From Flavobacterium sharifuzzamanii (GTDB lineage Bacteria; Bacteroidota; Bacteroidia; Flavobacteriales; Flavobacteriaceae), in the NCBI RefSeq assembly GCF_003254585.1, contig NZ_QJGZ01000032.1, positions 62,001-126,000 on the forward strand: a DNA stretch of 64,000 nt, in the 5' to 3' direction. The position numbers were made by a program, and so were the translations under genes. Positions 26,933 to 35,384 of the stretch are shown in pieces (position 1 is the first letter of the stretch; the number at the start of each line of letters is the position of its first letter). The notes beneath the pieces were generated by a model, which was not told where the DNA came from, did not search any database, and worked only from the letters and a program-made list of their open reading frames with translations.

Positions 26933-27550
26933 TTATTTATTGTATAATGTATTGATAGTCTCGTTTGTATATTTTGTATTTTCTTCTGTACTAATTGTAC
27001 ATAAAAAAGCTTTATAATTGTCGTTAAAATATTCTACCCAACCGCACAAAATAACATCTGCTTTATTCGTATTCAGAAGAATATTCGAATAATTCGACAT
27101 AAATTCGGTGTTAAAGGTGTCAAATATAAAGAAAGAATTTTCACTTTTCAGCTGATGACGGATACTTATTTCGCCCAAACAAATATTTGGCAGCGTATAA
27201 ACAAAGACCGCCGGACTTGGATAATAGTTTTCTTTGTCTGAAATAGATTCCTGATATTTTACATCGGTATCCAAACTCGACGATTTATTGGCCAAAACCA
27301 AAGCAATATTATTTTCCTGCTCCGTTGAGGTTATCGGACTCAAAAGCAATTCTGATCCTAAAAAAGCTAGTTTGCTCAAAGCATCCATTTTGAAAAACTT
27401 TGGATATTGCATTTCAAAATTACGATACGCTTGTTTAGAAAAATCACCAAAATCTGTCGGTTCAATTTTGAATACAGAAGTTCCGTTCAAAACAATTTCG
27501 TTGTTTTGAATGGTGATGTAGGATTGTATGTAGGTTTTGTTTTGAGTCAT
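26933..27550 (-). CDS. truncated ketosynthase-like protein
   Basis: A 205-residue protein that resembles the N-terminal half of KAS-II ketosynthases: KMDALSKLAFLGSELLL, ALVLANKSSSLDTD, and YTLPNICLGEISIRH, which correspond to the segments before the active site. The region that should hold the cysteine reads FFIFDTFNTEF, and the C-terminal half with both histidines is missing. It cannot be catalytic and may be a structural partner of one of the ketosynthases. Two bases separate it from the ACP gene. Similar short KS-like genes occur in flexirubin clusters, from memory. Confidence 0.68.
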   Translation of the reverse strand: MTQNKTYIQSYITIQNNEIVLNGTSVFKIEPTDFGDFSKQAYRNFEMQYPKFFKMDALSKLAFLGSELLLSPITSTEQENNIALVLANKSSSLDTDVKYQESISDKENYYPSPAVFVYTLPNICLGEISIRHQLKSENSFFIFDTFNTEFMSNYSNILLNTNKADVILCGWVEYFNDNYKAFLCTISTEENTKYTNETINTLYNK

Positions 27551-27551
27551 T

Positions 27552-28034
27552 TTATTTTATGTAATCTTCTGCTTGATAAGCATCAATTGGAAAATCTTCT
27601 TCTGTTACCGATTTATAAAAGAAAGTTCCAATACTCATTTTTAGATCAATGTAAACTTTATTTAAATTTTCAATATTTTCTTCTTCCCAAAGAATGTCAT
27701 GAAAAATATATCCAATACTCATTGTTTTTGTGTTTACAACAATTGGATCTCCATTTGCACCTGAACCAATTATAAGTAAATCTTTTTTATAGATTTCTTT
27801 GTTCTCTTCTTCAAGATTTTCTATTCTAATTCTGTTTACACAATTAAAATATATGCTTCCAAAAATGATTTCTTCTCTAAAGGAAAATGTTTTAAAAAAA
27901 TCTATTAAATCCTTCGATAGATTTAAACTTTCAAGAAATTCAATAGTTTTATCTGTAATTTTTACAACATCATTTTTGAAATCAAAATCTTGAATTTTTA
28001 AAGCTTTTTTAAAAAGGGATTCGTCTAAATTCAT
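27552..28034 (-). CDS. SUKH/SMI1-KNR4-like protein
   Basis: A 160-residue cytosolic protein. The centre (LLIIGSGANGDPIVVNTKT, then SIGYIFHD) follows the pattern of SUKH domains, where a glycine-rich turn precedes G-x-I/V-x-x-x-x-HD. SUKH proteins are frequent immunity proteins against polymorphic toxins, though many are of unknown role. It is the first gene of a four-gene block with no evident link to pigment synthesis and very AT-rich codons, which separates two ketosynthase genes of the flexirubin operon. Confidence 0.6.
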   Translation of the reverse strand: MNLDESLFKKALKIQDFDFKNDVVKITDKTIEFLESLNLSKDLIDFFKTFSFREEIIFGSIYFNCVNRIRIENLEEENKEIYKKDLLIIGSGANGDPIVVNTKTMSIGYIFHDILWEEENIENLNKVYIDLKMSIGTFFYKSVTEEDFPIDAYQAEDYIK

Positions 28035-28047
28035 AATGTCTGTTTTT

Positions 28048-28731
28048 TTATGAAACCCAAGTTTGAATAATTTTATTTACTTTCCATTTCCCAGCCTTAT
28101 TTTCAATTAAAACAAGAAAACCTCTTCCGCATTTTCCGCCGCCACATGAAGCACCAGCTGACAAAATTCCTGTTTTTTTTGTTTTATCAAATTGAATTCT
28201 AGATATAAAAATAGTTCCAACAGGTATCAAAGAATTACTTTTATCATTTAAGTTCCATTCTTTTTCATGAAGATATTTGGAAGTATTTTCAAAACGAAAC
28301 TTTTTATTATTCTTAAAAGGTTTTAAATCAAATTTAAATTCTTCGCCTTCTTTTAAAGTGTCATAAGTAAAGTTTGAAAGATTAACTTCTTTAGAAATCA
28401 TTTCTGTTTCGAAAGAACTAATCTTTCCAACACGATCATATACACCTAATAAAATTCTTTTTTTGTCATTTTTTATACTGTCTGTATAACGCCAATATTT
28501 CTTTAATTCGGCAGCATGTCCTGTTGTATCTTCTTTATTTGTTTTTTCATTGAATCTTGGTGAGGGCGGAGGAAGAATAATTCTTCTATCCATATAAATT
28601 GAATCTACAATTTCGACAAAAACACTATTTAAAACCTCTTTTTCAAATTCAGATTTAGGCACTTCTTTCTTCTTACATCCAAAAGATGAAAGAAGAACTA
28701 AAGTTATAAATATGAATTTTGATAGTTTCAT
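28048..28731 (-). CDS. lipoprotein of unknown function
   Basis: A 227-residue protein whose N-terminus is a lipoprotein signal (acylated Cys19 in SSFGC). A start five codons upstream (28746) is open but would overlap the preceding gene and displace the signal peptide, so MKLSKFIF is preferred. The C-terminal part has CGGGKCGRGFLVLIENKAGKWKV, with two cysteines that could pair. No family recognised. It is part of the four-gene block inserted in the pigment cluster. Confidence 0.65.
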   Translation of the reverse strand: MKLSKFIFITLVLLSSFGCKKKEVPKSEFEKEVLNSVFVEIVDSIYMDRRIILPPPSPRFNEKTNKEDTTGHAAELKKYWRYTDSIKNDKKRILLGVYDRVGKISSFETEMISKEVNLSNFTYDTLKEGEEFKFDLKPFKNNKKFRFENTSKYLHEKEWNLNDKSNSLIPVGTIFISRIQFDKTKKTGILSAGASCGGGKCGRGFLVLIENKAGKWKVNKIIQTWVS

Positions 28732-28736
28732 AAATC

Positions 28737-29273
28737 TTATTGGCATAATTTTTTTATGTCCATCTTTAAAAATAATTGTGAAAACAGAACAGGAAAATTG
28801 GTTTTAGGACCATTCTTGATCATTGTTACATAAATTTCATTCTTCTCTAAAATAAATATCCTGCTTGATTGGTATAAATTATTAATAGCAAAAGTATCAG
28901 ATTTGTTATAAATGATTAAGTCTTTCGAATTTACAGCCTTTTGAAATTCTAGTTTTTTGCAATAGTCATTAATGATAGTTCTATTTTTTTCAGCGTCATA
29001 TTTGCTTATAATTTTTGTAAGATGTTTTTCAGTCACCTTTCGATAAATTGCATAAGCAAAAAAGAGGCTTCCAAAAAATAGCAGATAATATTCGGTTCCA
29101 GTTTTAGAATGATCTCGATATGGATCGTAATAAACTAAAAAAGGACAAATAATTCCAAAGCCAAAAAATAAACAAAGCATTATAGTATTAAGTTTTTCAC
29201 CCCAGCTTTCAGTATAAACTAATTTACTTTTTTCTATACTTTTTTCAATATCTAAGTTTCTTAAACTTCTCAT
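28737..29273 (-). CDS. membrane protein of unknown function
   Basis: A 178-residue protein with two membrane helices (about 30-48 and 63-80) and a soluble C-terminal domain (about 85-178) with alternating strands. No recognisable motif. It overlaps the RhuM-type gene by four bases (ATGA), so the two are translationally coupled, and precedes the lipoprotein gene. Possible member of a toxin-immunity or defence-like island; this is inference from the neighbours. Confidence 0.6.
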   Translation of the reverse strand: MRSLRNLDIEKSIEKSKLVYTESWGEKLNTIMLCLFFGFGIICPFLVYYDPYRDHSKTGTEYYLLFFGSLFFAYAIYRKVTEKHLTKIISKYDAEKNRTIINDYCKKLEFQKAVNSKDLIIYNKSDTFAINNLYQSSRIFILEKNEIYVTMIKNGPKTNFPVLFSQLFLKMDIKKLCQ

Positions 29274-30271
29274 TTTATCTTTCCGATTTGTTTTATCTCT
29301 TTATCAAAATCTGAAATAATTTTTTGAGTCTTATTGAACTCGTCATATTCTTTAATTGCTTTTTTATCTGCTTGGATTTTCGATATTTTTCCTTTTCCTT
29401 CTAGGATTTTATATTCATTAAAAGAAAGAAATTTATTTACACTGGCAGCCAATTGTTCCATAGTAAAAGTATTTTCTCTTTCAATTAAACCTTCTATGTA
29501 ATCAAAGTAACCTGTAACGGTTCTTTCTAATTGATTAATTTCTTTTTCTTGTAAATAATTTTTGGCGACAATTACATCAGATTTTATAATTCTTCCTGGA
29601 ACATTTTTCCAAGTTGTAAGCCCCATATTGTCCTTAGATTTATCCGCATTATTATGGATAATTTCTGCAGCAGTATTTCCTGTTATAGCAAAGTGAAATT
29701 TATTTTGAACCATTGCATAAAAACTTTTGGTAACTTCTGAGTTTTTATCATAATCAATACTACATTCTGCAAAAATATCACTTACTTGTTGGTAAATTCG
29801 ACGTTCGCTGGCTCGGATTGAACGTACTCTACGTAATAATTCTTTGAAATAATCTTTACCGAAAACTGTTTGTCCTTGTTTTAGACGTTCATCATCTAAA
29901 ACAAAACCTTTAACAATATATTCTTTTAGGGCTTGAGTAGCCCATATTCTAAATTGTGTTGCCTTTGCTGAATTTACTCTATAACCAACCGAAATAATAG
30001 CGTCGAGATTATAGAATTTTTGGTTTCTGGAGACTTTACGATTACCTTCAAGTTGAACTTGTAAAATTTCTTTACAAGTTGAATTTTCTTCTAATTCACC
30101 TGACCCAAAAATGTTTTTTAAATGTGTTGTAATATTTTGTGTTGTTGTATCAAATAGCTCACTCATGGCTTTTTGTGTGAGCCAAACAGTTTCATCTTGT
30201 ACAAAAACATCAACCCTAACATTTCCGCTAGGTTGACTATAAATTATAAATTTAGTTTCCTTATTTTCCAT
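29270..30271 (-). CDS. RhuM family protein
   Basis: A 333-residue protein of the RhuM type. The N-terminus (DETVWLTQKAMSELFDTTTQNITTHLKNIF) is a helix-turn-helix-like region, KFYNLDAIISVGYRVNS and ATQFRIWATQALKEYIVKGF are family signatures, and the C-terminal third is charged coiled coil. RhuM proteins are found in pathogenicity and defence islands and next to restriction systems; their biochemical activity is not established. Here it begins one base after the stop of a flexirubin ketosynthase gene, so it is transcribed with the pigment operon. Confidence 0.85.
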   Translation of the reverse strand: MENKETKFIIYSQPSGNVRVDVFVQDETVWLTQKAMSELFDTTTQNITTHLKNIFGSGELEENSTCKEILQVQLEGNRKVSRNQKFYNLDAIISVGYRVNSAKATQFRIWATQALKEYIVKGFVLDDERLKQGQTVFGKDYFKELLRRVRSIRASERRIYQQVSDIFAECSIDYDKNSEVTKSFYAMVQNKFHFAITGNTAAEIIHNNADKSKDNMGLTTWKNVPGRIIKSDVIVAKNYLQEKEINQLERTVTGYFDYIEGLIERENTFTMEQLAASVNKFLSFNEYKILEGKGKISKIQADKKAIKEYDEFNKTQKIISDFDKEIKQIGKIK

Positions 30272-30272
30272 T

Positions 30273-31412
30273 TCATTTTATCTTTTCAAAAACCACAGCC
30301 GTATTACAACCTCCAAAACCAGAAGCTGTTTTCAGGAAATATTCAATCTTCTTTTCTTGATTTTTCTCAATTACATTAATAGCTTCACTAACTCCAATTT
30401 CATCAAAACCTTTCGATTCAAAAAGTTTATTTTGATTGGCAGATTCTATGGCAATTACCGTTTCCAATAATCCTGAAGCGCCAAGTGTATGACCGTAAAA
30501 TCCTTTTAAACTATTTACGGGAACATTCTGTAAATCTAAACGAGTTAGAGCAATCGCTTCCATTTCGTCATTATATGGTGTTGCGGTTCCGTGGGCTGAA
30601 ATATAATCTAATTTGTTCGCTTCAATTTGAGCTTCTTTCAAAGCATTCTGAATACTTCTAAACAAACCTTCACCCGTTCTTGACGGACCCGAAATATGAT
30701 TCGCATCGTTTATCGAACTGTCGCCAATCACTTTTATTTTGGCGTTATTGGCTTCCGCTGAAACTAAAACGGCTGCTGTCGCTTCGCCTAAACTTACACC
30801 GGTTCTGTTTTTAGAATAGGGTTTGCAAGGCAGTTCGCTCATAGCTTGAAATGCATTAAAACCAGACAAAACAAATTCTGAAACTTCATCTCCAGCCACC
30901 ACAAAAACGTTGTCATAAAGTTGAGACTGAATCATTCTTTTGGCAACAGAAACGGCTAAAATTCCAGAAACGCAAGCATTCGAAACCACAATTGGCTGAG
31001 TTTGGAATTCGAAGAAATCGGCAACGTTTTTAGCCAAAACATCTAAATGTGCGTTGTTGAAACTTTCCTCAGAATCATTTGCCAAAGCGGTTACATTTCC
31101 TTTTGTGGTAGAAAGTATAAAAGCAGTTTTTGAATTTAACTCAACTCCTGATTTTTTGATAATCGGCTCCAAAGCCAAAATCATCATTTTCTCTAAACGG
31201 GAATATTTTGTCTCCGTACTAATTTTTAAAAAGACACTATTTATTTTTTCATCAGAAATAATCGAAGCATAAAACGGATTCGGCATCAAAGAAACATCAT
31301 TATGAAGCTGAATTCCAGAATCACCATGAAGAATGGCGCTAATATTAGATTCAACATCAAAGCCTAAAGGTGTGATGCAATTTGTTTCTGTGATGTATAT
31401 TTCTCTTAACAT
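30273..31412 (-). CDS. beta-ketoacyl-ACP synthase (second, KAS-II type)
   Basis: A 379-residue condensing enzyme with an intact active site: Cys147 in VVSNACVSGILA, the HGTATPYND histidine and GHTLGASG. Shorter at the N-terminus than FabF-type enzymes. It is one of three KAS-II proteins in the cluster that keep the cysteine. Probably used for either polyene or alkyl-resorcinol chain extension. The region upstream (31413-31512) holds a dispersed repeat rather than an obvious promoter. Confidence 0.88.
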   Translation of the reverse strand: MLREIYITETNCITPLGFDVESNISAILHGDSGIQLHNDVSLMPNPFYASIISDEKINSVFLKISTETKYSRLEKMMILALEPIIKKSGVELNSKTAFILSTTKGNVTALANDSEESFNNAHLDVLAKNVADFFEFQTQPIVVSNACVSGILAVSVAKRMIQSQLYDNVFVVAGDEVSEFVLSGFNAFQAMSELPCKPYSKNRTGVSLGEATAAVLVSAEANNAKIKVIGDSSINDANHISGPSRTGEGLFRSIQNALKEAQIEANKLDYISAHGTATPYNDEMEAIALTRLDLQNVPVNSLKGFYGHTLGASGLLETVIAIESANQNKLFESKGFDEIGVSEAINVIEKNQEKKIEYFLKTASGFGGCNTAVVFEKIK

Positions 31413-31440
31413 TTTATGATTTTAATTTCGTGAAATTTTT

Positions 31441-31507
31441 GCTCGCAGATCTAGCAGATTTGGCAGATTTTTTTTAAAATCCTTTTAATCTGTGTAATCT
31501 GTGGCAA
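31441..31507. repeat. dispersed AATCTGTG/CAGATT repeat
   Basis: The stretch has several CAGATT units followed by ATCCTTTTAATCTGTG and TAATCTGTGGCAAA (about 31479-31507). The latter matches the outer arm of the nested repeat at 17955-18199. It fills the gap between the ketosynthase and thioesterase genes. Confidence 0.7.
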
Positions 31508-31512
31508 AAAAA

Positions 31513-31962
31513 CTATTTCAACAACCCAACTTTTCGTTTCCATTCCTCATAAAAAGGAGGATTGGTCAGCATTAAATTTCCTGCTGCATCTAAAAAAACC
31601 TGAGTTGTTTCGCCGGTGCAGGCCACTTCTCCTTTATCATCAATAATTTTAAAACGGTAAATCATTTTGGCGGCTGGAGTGTCAACAACAGTAGTTTCTA
31701 TTGTTACCACATCACCATAACGCAAAGACAATTTATGTTCACAGGTCGATTTTACAATTGGTGTTGTATAACCCGTTTTGGCAATATCCAGATACGTAAG
31801 TCCGTGTTGGCGTCCAAAGGCTTCTCGTCCATCTTCGAAATACGTAATGTAATTGCCGTGCCAAACAATTCCAAGCGGATCAGTTTCGTTAAAACGAATC
31901 CTGATTTCGTGTGAAACGGTTAGATCTGTAGCTTCTTTAAACTGCTCTTTTCTTTTTATCAT
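31513..31962 (-). CDS. acyl-CoA/ACP thioesterase (4HBT, YbgC type)
   Basis: A 149-residue single hot-dog thioesterase. RIRFNETDPLGIVWHGNYITYFEDGREAF has the family pattern with the catalytic aspartate and HxNY segment. It releases or edits acyl chains on CoA or ACP. In the cluster it could free the aryl-polyene acid or edit stalled chains. Its start lies inside the 3' end of the ABC permease gene (26-base overlap). Confidence 0.85.
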   Translation of the reverse strand: MIKRKEQFKEATDLTVSHEIRIRFNETDPLGIVWHGNYITYFEDGREAFGRQHGLTYLDIAKTGYTTPIVKSTCEHKLSLRYGDVVTIETTVVDTPAAKMIYRFKIIDDKGEVACTGETTQVFLDAAGNLMLTNPPFYEEWKRKVGLLK

Positions 31963-33220
31963 AAAATAATGCGATGGAAGTGGTAATAATGAAAAACAAA
32001 AATAATAAACTTATTCTTGGTATGATTTCGACGAAAGAAACGTTTCTAAGCAATACATCGTAAAAAGCCTCTAATCCCCAGTTCATTGGAGATGATTTAG
32101 CAATATATTGCATGATTTTAGGCATGGCAAAAACAGGAACCCAAACACCGCCAATTGCTGCTAAAATGATCACACTTGTCGCACCAAACGGAGCCGATTG
32201 TTCTTGAGTGCTTGCCACAGTTCCCAATAAAATTCCGAAGCCGATTGCTGCAAAACCTGAAAATAATGCGACAACACTTGTCAGCAAGAAATGACCTTCA
32301 ATATTTAAAGAAGGCAATCCGATGGACGGAAATAAGAATACGGCAACGGCAACCATCATATAAAACTGAATCATACAGATGATCGAGTAGGTAATGGTTT
32401 TTCCAATAATGACAACTAGATTAGAAACAGGATTGGTTCTTAATCGAACAAAAGTTCCTTGCGATTTTTCTTTTACAATATTGATAGATAACGGAATGAC
32501 AATAAAAAAGATCGCAAAAAGTGTCCAAGCTGGAACATTATGCTGAACTGAATTGGGACGAACTTCTTTGTTGTTGATTCTCGGAATTATTTCTTTGAAA
32601 GTAATAAAGTTCTTTTGTTCAAAATCGATTGTTTCCTCGCCTAACTGTTTTTGAAAAGTGCTGTAAATTGATTTGGTTTCAATCTGCGAAATCATTTTAT
32701 CGATTGAACTCATAACGGCATTTTTGAAACTCATCTGAACTGCTGGATCAAAATACAGTTTTACTTCTTTTTCTTTAATAACGCGTTGAGGTTCGGCAGC
32801 CGTTGTACTGTCGGTCAAACCTAAATTGCTGACAATTTTTTCTACATTCTGATTCACTTTTTCCTGTAAATCCGAACTTAAGCTTTCTGGAATTACAATT
32901 GCCAGCTGAAATTTTCCTTTGTATACATTTTCTTTGGCAATTTCTTCGGTAATCGGTTTATTGTCGATTTGGGTTACAACCGTAAAATATTTGCTTTTTT
33001 CTAAATTTTCAAAAACCGTTTTAGAAACAGATCCATGGTCTTTATCGACCAAAAGAATCTGAAGTTTAGAATCGGTTACGGCTTTAAAAGTGCTGTCTTG
33101 AATTAAGGTTACGGCAATTACCAAAACCAAGGGCATGATAAATAAAATAATCAATCCGCCTAAATCTCTTTTTAGCAAAAGGAATTCTTTTACTACCGAC
33201 ATCCAAATTTTATATATCAT
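31937..33220 (-). CDS. ABC-2 type transporter permease
   Basis: A 427-residue membrane protein of the ABC-2 (DrrB/YhhJ) type: one N-terminal helix (about 20-40), a long extracytoplasmic domain (about 45-225), and five or six C-terminal helices (about 228-420). It partners with the ATPase encoded immediately upstream, overlapping it by eleven bases. Such exporters move lipids, drugs or polyketides; here the inferred cargo is a flexirubin precursor or product. Confidence 0.88.
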   Translation of the reverse strand: MIYKIWMSVVKEFLLLKRDLGGLIILFIMPLVLVIAVTLIQDSTFKAVTDSKLQILLVDKDHGSVSKTVFENLEKSKYFTVVTQIDNKPITEEIAKENVYKGKFQLAIVIPESLSSDLQEKVNQNVEKIVSNLGLTDSTTAAEPQRVIKEKEVKLYFDPAVQMSFKNAVMSSIDKMISQIETKSIYSTFQKQLGEETIDFEQKNFITFKEIIPRINNKEVRPNSVQHNVPAWTLFAIFFIVIPLSINIVKEKSQGTFVRLRTNPVSNLVVIIGKTITYSIICMIQFYMMVAVAVFLFPSIGLPSLNIEGHFLLTSVVALFSGFAAIGFGILLGTVASTQEQSAPFGATSVIILAAIGGVWVPVFAMPKIMQYIAKSSPMNWGLEAFYDVLLRNVSFVEIIPRISLLFLFFIITTSIALFYDKKKRAV

Positions 33221-33962
33221 CTCTCAACGCTTTACCAGTTAATGAAATAAAAACATCTTCGAGATTTCGAGCATCTTTTGTAGATTCAATTAATGCCGAC
33301 GGAGTTGCTTGTGCGTAAATCTGTCCTTGATCTAAAATCGCAATTTGAGAACAGAAATCTTCGGCTTCAGCCAAATGATGCGAAGTATAAATAATGGTTG
33401 TTCCGTTTTGGTTCAACACTTTCAAATAATCGATAATGGCAGTTTTAGAATGCACGTCGACACCAACTGTTGGTTCATCCAAAAACAAAACTTTCGGATT
33501 ATGAAGAATTCCAGCAATCAGATTGACACGGCGTTTCATTCCGCCCGAAAAAGTCTGAACTTGTTTGTCGGCAAATTTCAATAAACCCAAAAGATCTAGC
33601 GTTTCGATTACTTTATCTTTTAAATCAGATCCTTTTAAACCGTACATGCTTCCAAAATAGAGCAGATTTTCTCTCGCAGTCAAAGTCGGATACAAAGCAT
33701 ATTCTTGAGGAACAACGCCTATGATTTTTTTAATTTTTGAAGCATGATGCTGATAATCTAAACCATCAATGGTAAAATGTCCCGAAGTTGGTTTTACCAA
33801 TCCGCAAAGCATGGAAATCAAAGTGGTTTTCCCAGCTCCGTTTGGGCCAAGTAAACCAAAAATCTGACCTTCATTTATATTTAGAGAAACATTGTTCAAA
33901 GAATACATTTCTGCATTTTTGTACTTTTTAGAAAGGGATTCTATTTGAATGATAGATTGCAA
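33210..33962 (-). CDS. ABC transporter ATP-binding protein
   Basis: A 250-residue nucleotide-binding subunit with Walker A (GPNGAGKTT), the signature TFSGGMKRR, Walker B (VLFLDEPTVGVD) and the switch histidine in YTSHHLAEAE. It resembles the drug-export DrrA group. Coupled to the ABC-2 permease by an eleven-base overlap and placed ten bases after the BtrH-like gene. Confidence 0.93.
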   Translation of the reverse strand: MQSIIQIESLSKKYKNAEMYSLNNVSLNINEGQIFGLLGPNGAGKTTLISMLCGLVKPTSGHFTIDGLDYQHHASKIKKIIGVVPQEYALYPTLTARENLLYFGSMYGLKGSDLKDKVIETLDLLGLLKFADKQVQTFSGGMKRRVNLIAGILHNPKVLFLDEPTVGVDVHSKTAIIDYLKVLNQNGTTIIYTSHHLAEAEDFCSQIAILDQGQIYAQATPSALIESTKDARNLEDVFISLTGKALRDDI

Positions 33963-33971
33963 AATAGTGTT

Positions 33972-34970
33972 TTAGCTGATCGCTTTTTTTAGTTTTTTGA
34001 AAAAGATTTCCTCTCTATTGGCAATGTCCAAAAGTTCATCGGCAATAGTGTTGTAGGCGTCTTCTTTGGCACTTCTGTTTTTGTAAATTCGTGAAGCTTC
34101 AACAGCAAAATCACGCCATGAATCTCCAATTTGAGTCATTTCTTTAGAAAGTTCTTTCAGTTCTTCGTTACCCAAAATAACCGAAGCTTCCTGTAAAAAT
34201 GCTGCATAAATAAAACGGAAACCACCGCCTCCAGTTCCAATTTCTTCTTGCATACGAACCATTTGCGCCAAGTAATGATTGGCTTTTCTTACTCCGTGTT
34301 TTTTAGGCCATTTACGAATCTGGCGAGAAACCATTTTGATGCCGCGAACACCAACAATTGGCATTGGCGCGAGCATATCTCTGCATGTATTTTTGATTCC
34401 TTTTATAATGGCGCTTTTTAAATCAACGTCTTTTGGAATCTGAATCGGATAGTACATTTGTCCACGAGGTGCAAAAGCTCCTTTGGCAAAACGCACTTTA
34501 TTCATGTCTTCGTAAGTTAAAGTCGTAACGGTTTCCATAACAGGATCGCTCACCAAATATTCCGTTTCGGTTTTTCCGTAAACGACTAAATTGTGCGCGT
34601 TGAAATGAAAACGATATTCGTCTGGGAAATAACTTAAATTGTAAACTCCAACTTGTAATCCAGTTGGAATATTGTTTTTTAAATTTTCGTCTAAAGCTTT
34701 ATTGGCATTTGCTATAGAAGAAAATTTTTGTCTTTTTATTTTTAAATTTAATCGGTTGGCCACTTTATTGAAAATCTGTCCAGGCAAAGTTCTATAACTG
34801 ATTGCTGGTGCATGATTCACTTTTATAAAAGGCAGATATACAAAAAACAATCCAGAGCCAATACCAAAAACCATCGGTTCGCTAATGTTTAGTCCGCTAT
34901 TTTTTAGCAGATTTGACGCTACTCCATTCTCGCAATGAGCAGACTGATGATGTGTGAAAGTTAATTCCAT
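33972..34970 (-). CDS. BtrH-like cysteine acyltransferase
   Basis: A 332-residue protein with a BtrH N-terminal domain (papain-like fold) and a helical C-terminal DUF4872-like part (about 200-332). The candidate triad is Cys13 (HCENGVASNLL), His126 (AHNLVVYGK) and Asp142 (VSDP). In butirosin synthesis BtrH moves an acyl group from an ACP onto the aminoglycoside. Here, next to the dialkylresorcinol genes, it is the best candidate I see for joining the aryl-polyene acid to the resorcinol as an ester; this is inference. The next gene upstream ends directly before its start. Confidence 0.8.
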   Translation of the reverse strand: MELTFTHHQSAHCENGVASNLLKNSGLNISEPMVFGIGSGLFFVYLPFIKVNHAPAISYRTLPGQIFNKVANRLNLKIKRQKFSSIANANKALDENLKNNIPTGLQVGVYNLSYFPDEYRFHFNAHNLVVYGKTETEYLVSDPVMETVTTLTYEDMNKVRFAKGAFAPRGQMYYPIQIPKDVDLKSAIIKGIKNTCRDMLAPMPIVGVRGIKMVSRQIRKWPKKHGVRKANHYLAQMVRMQEEIGTGGGGFRFIYAAFLQEASVILGNEELKELSKEMTQIGDSWRDFAVEASRIYKNRSAKEDAYNTIADELLDIANREEIFFKKLKKAIS

Positions 34971-35375
34971 TTATTTGGTAATGCTGTTTTTTAATTCTTC
35001 AATTGATACTCCAAAAGTATCAGCATATTTTTTCAGGATTTTATCGTTTAATTTGGCAAAAACACTAGGCTTAAAATGTCTTTTTACGCGCCATTTCCAA
35101 AATCCAACATAACTTGATAATATGTTAAGATCCATTTTATTGGCTTCCATAAAATACACAATCGGACTTACTTCGCCGTTTAAAACCTGTTGTTTGGCAT
35201 CGGCAATTCGTTCGTTTATTTCGTCAATAGAATTTGAAAGAGCAATTGTTTTGGGTTCCCAGCCTGTACTTAATGTGGTGGTGTAATTGCCGTTTTCATC
35301 AGTTGCATACAAAAGCTCTTTTACGTTGTTTTTCGTTAAGTTACTTTGATCCTGAGGTACTTGATCTTTTTCCAT
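34971..35375 (-). CDS. small protein of unknown function (flexirubin cluster)
   Basis: A 134-residue soluble protein without signal peptide. The first half is polar (repeated Thr and Asn), the second half helical (about 45-130) with a WKWRVKRHFKP stretch. No catalytic motif. Its stop is directly followed by the BtrH-like start, so the two proteins may form a complex. I recall similar small genes beside BtrH-like genes in other flexirubin clusters but cannot check. Confidence 0.68.
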   Translation of the reverse strand: MEKDQVPQDQSNLTKNNVKELLYATDENGNYTTTLSTGWEPKTIALSNSIDEINERIADAKQQVLNGEVSPIVYFMEANKMDLNILSSYVGFWKWRVKRHFKPSVFAKLNDKILKKYADTFGVSIEELKNSITK

Positions 35376-35384
35376 TTTGCTAAT

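Noticed and set aside
28732..28746. Upstream ATG for the lipoprotein in the island
   Set aside because: It overlaps the upstream gene and shifts the lipoprotein signal inward; the next ATG gives a normal signal.
33972..34970. Butirosin-like aminoglycoside cluster
   Set aside because: The BtrH-like gene is the only shared element; the neighbours are polyene and resorcinol genes.
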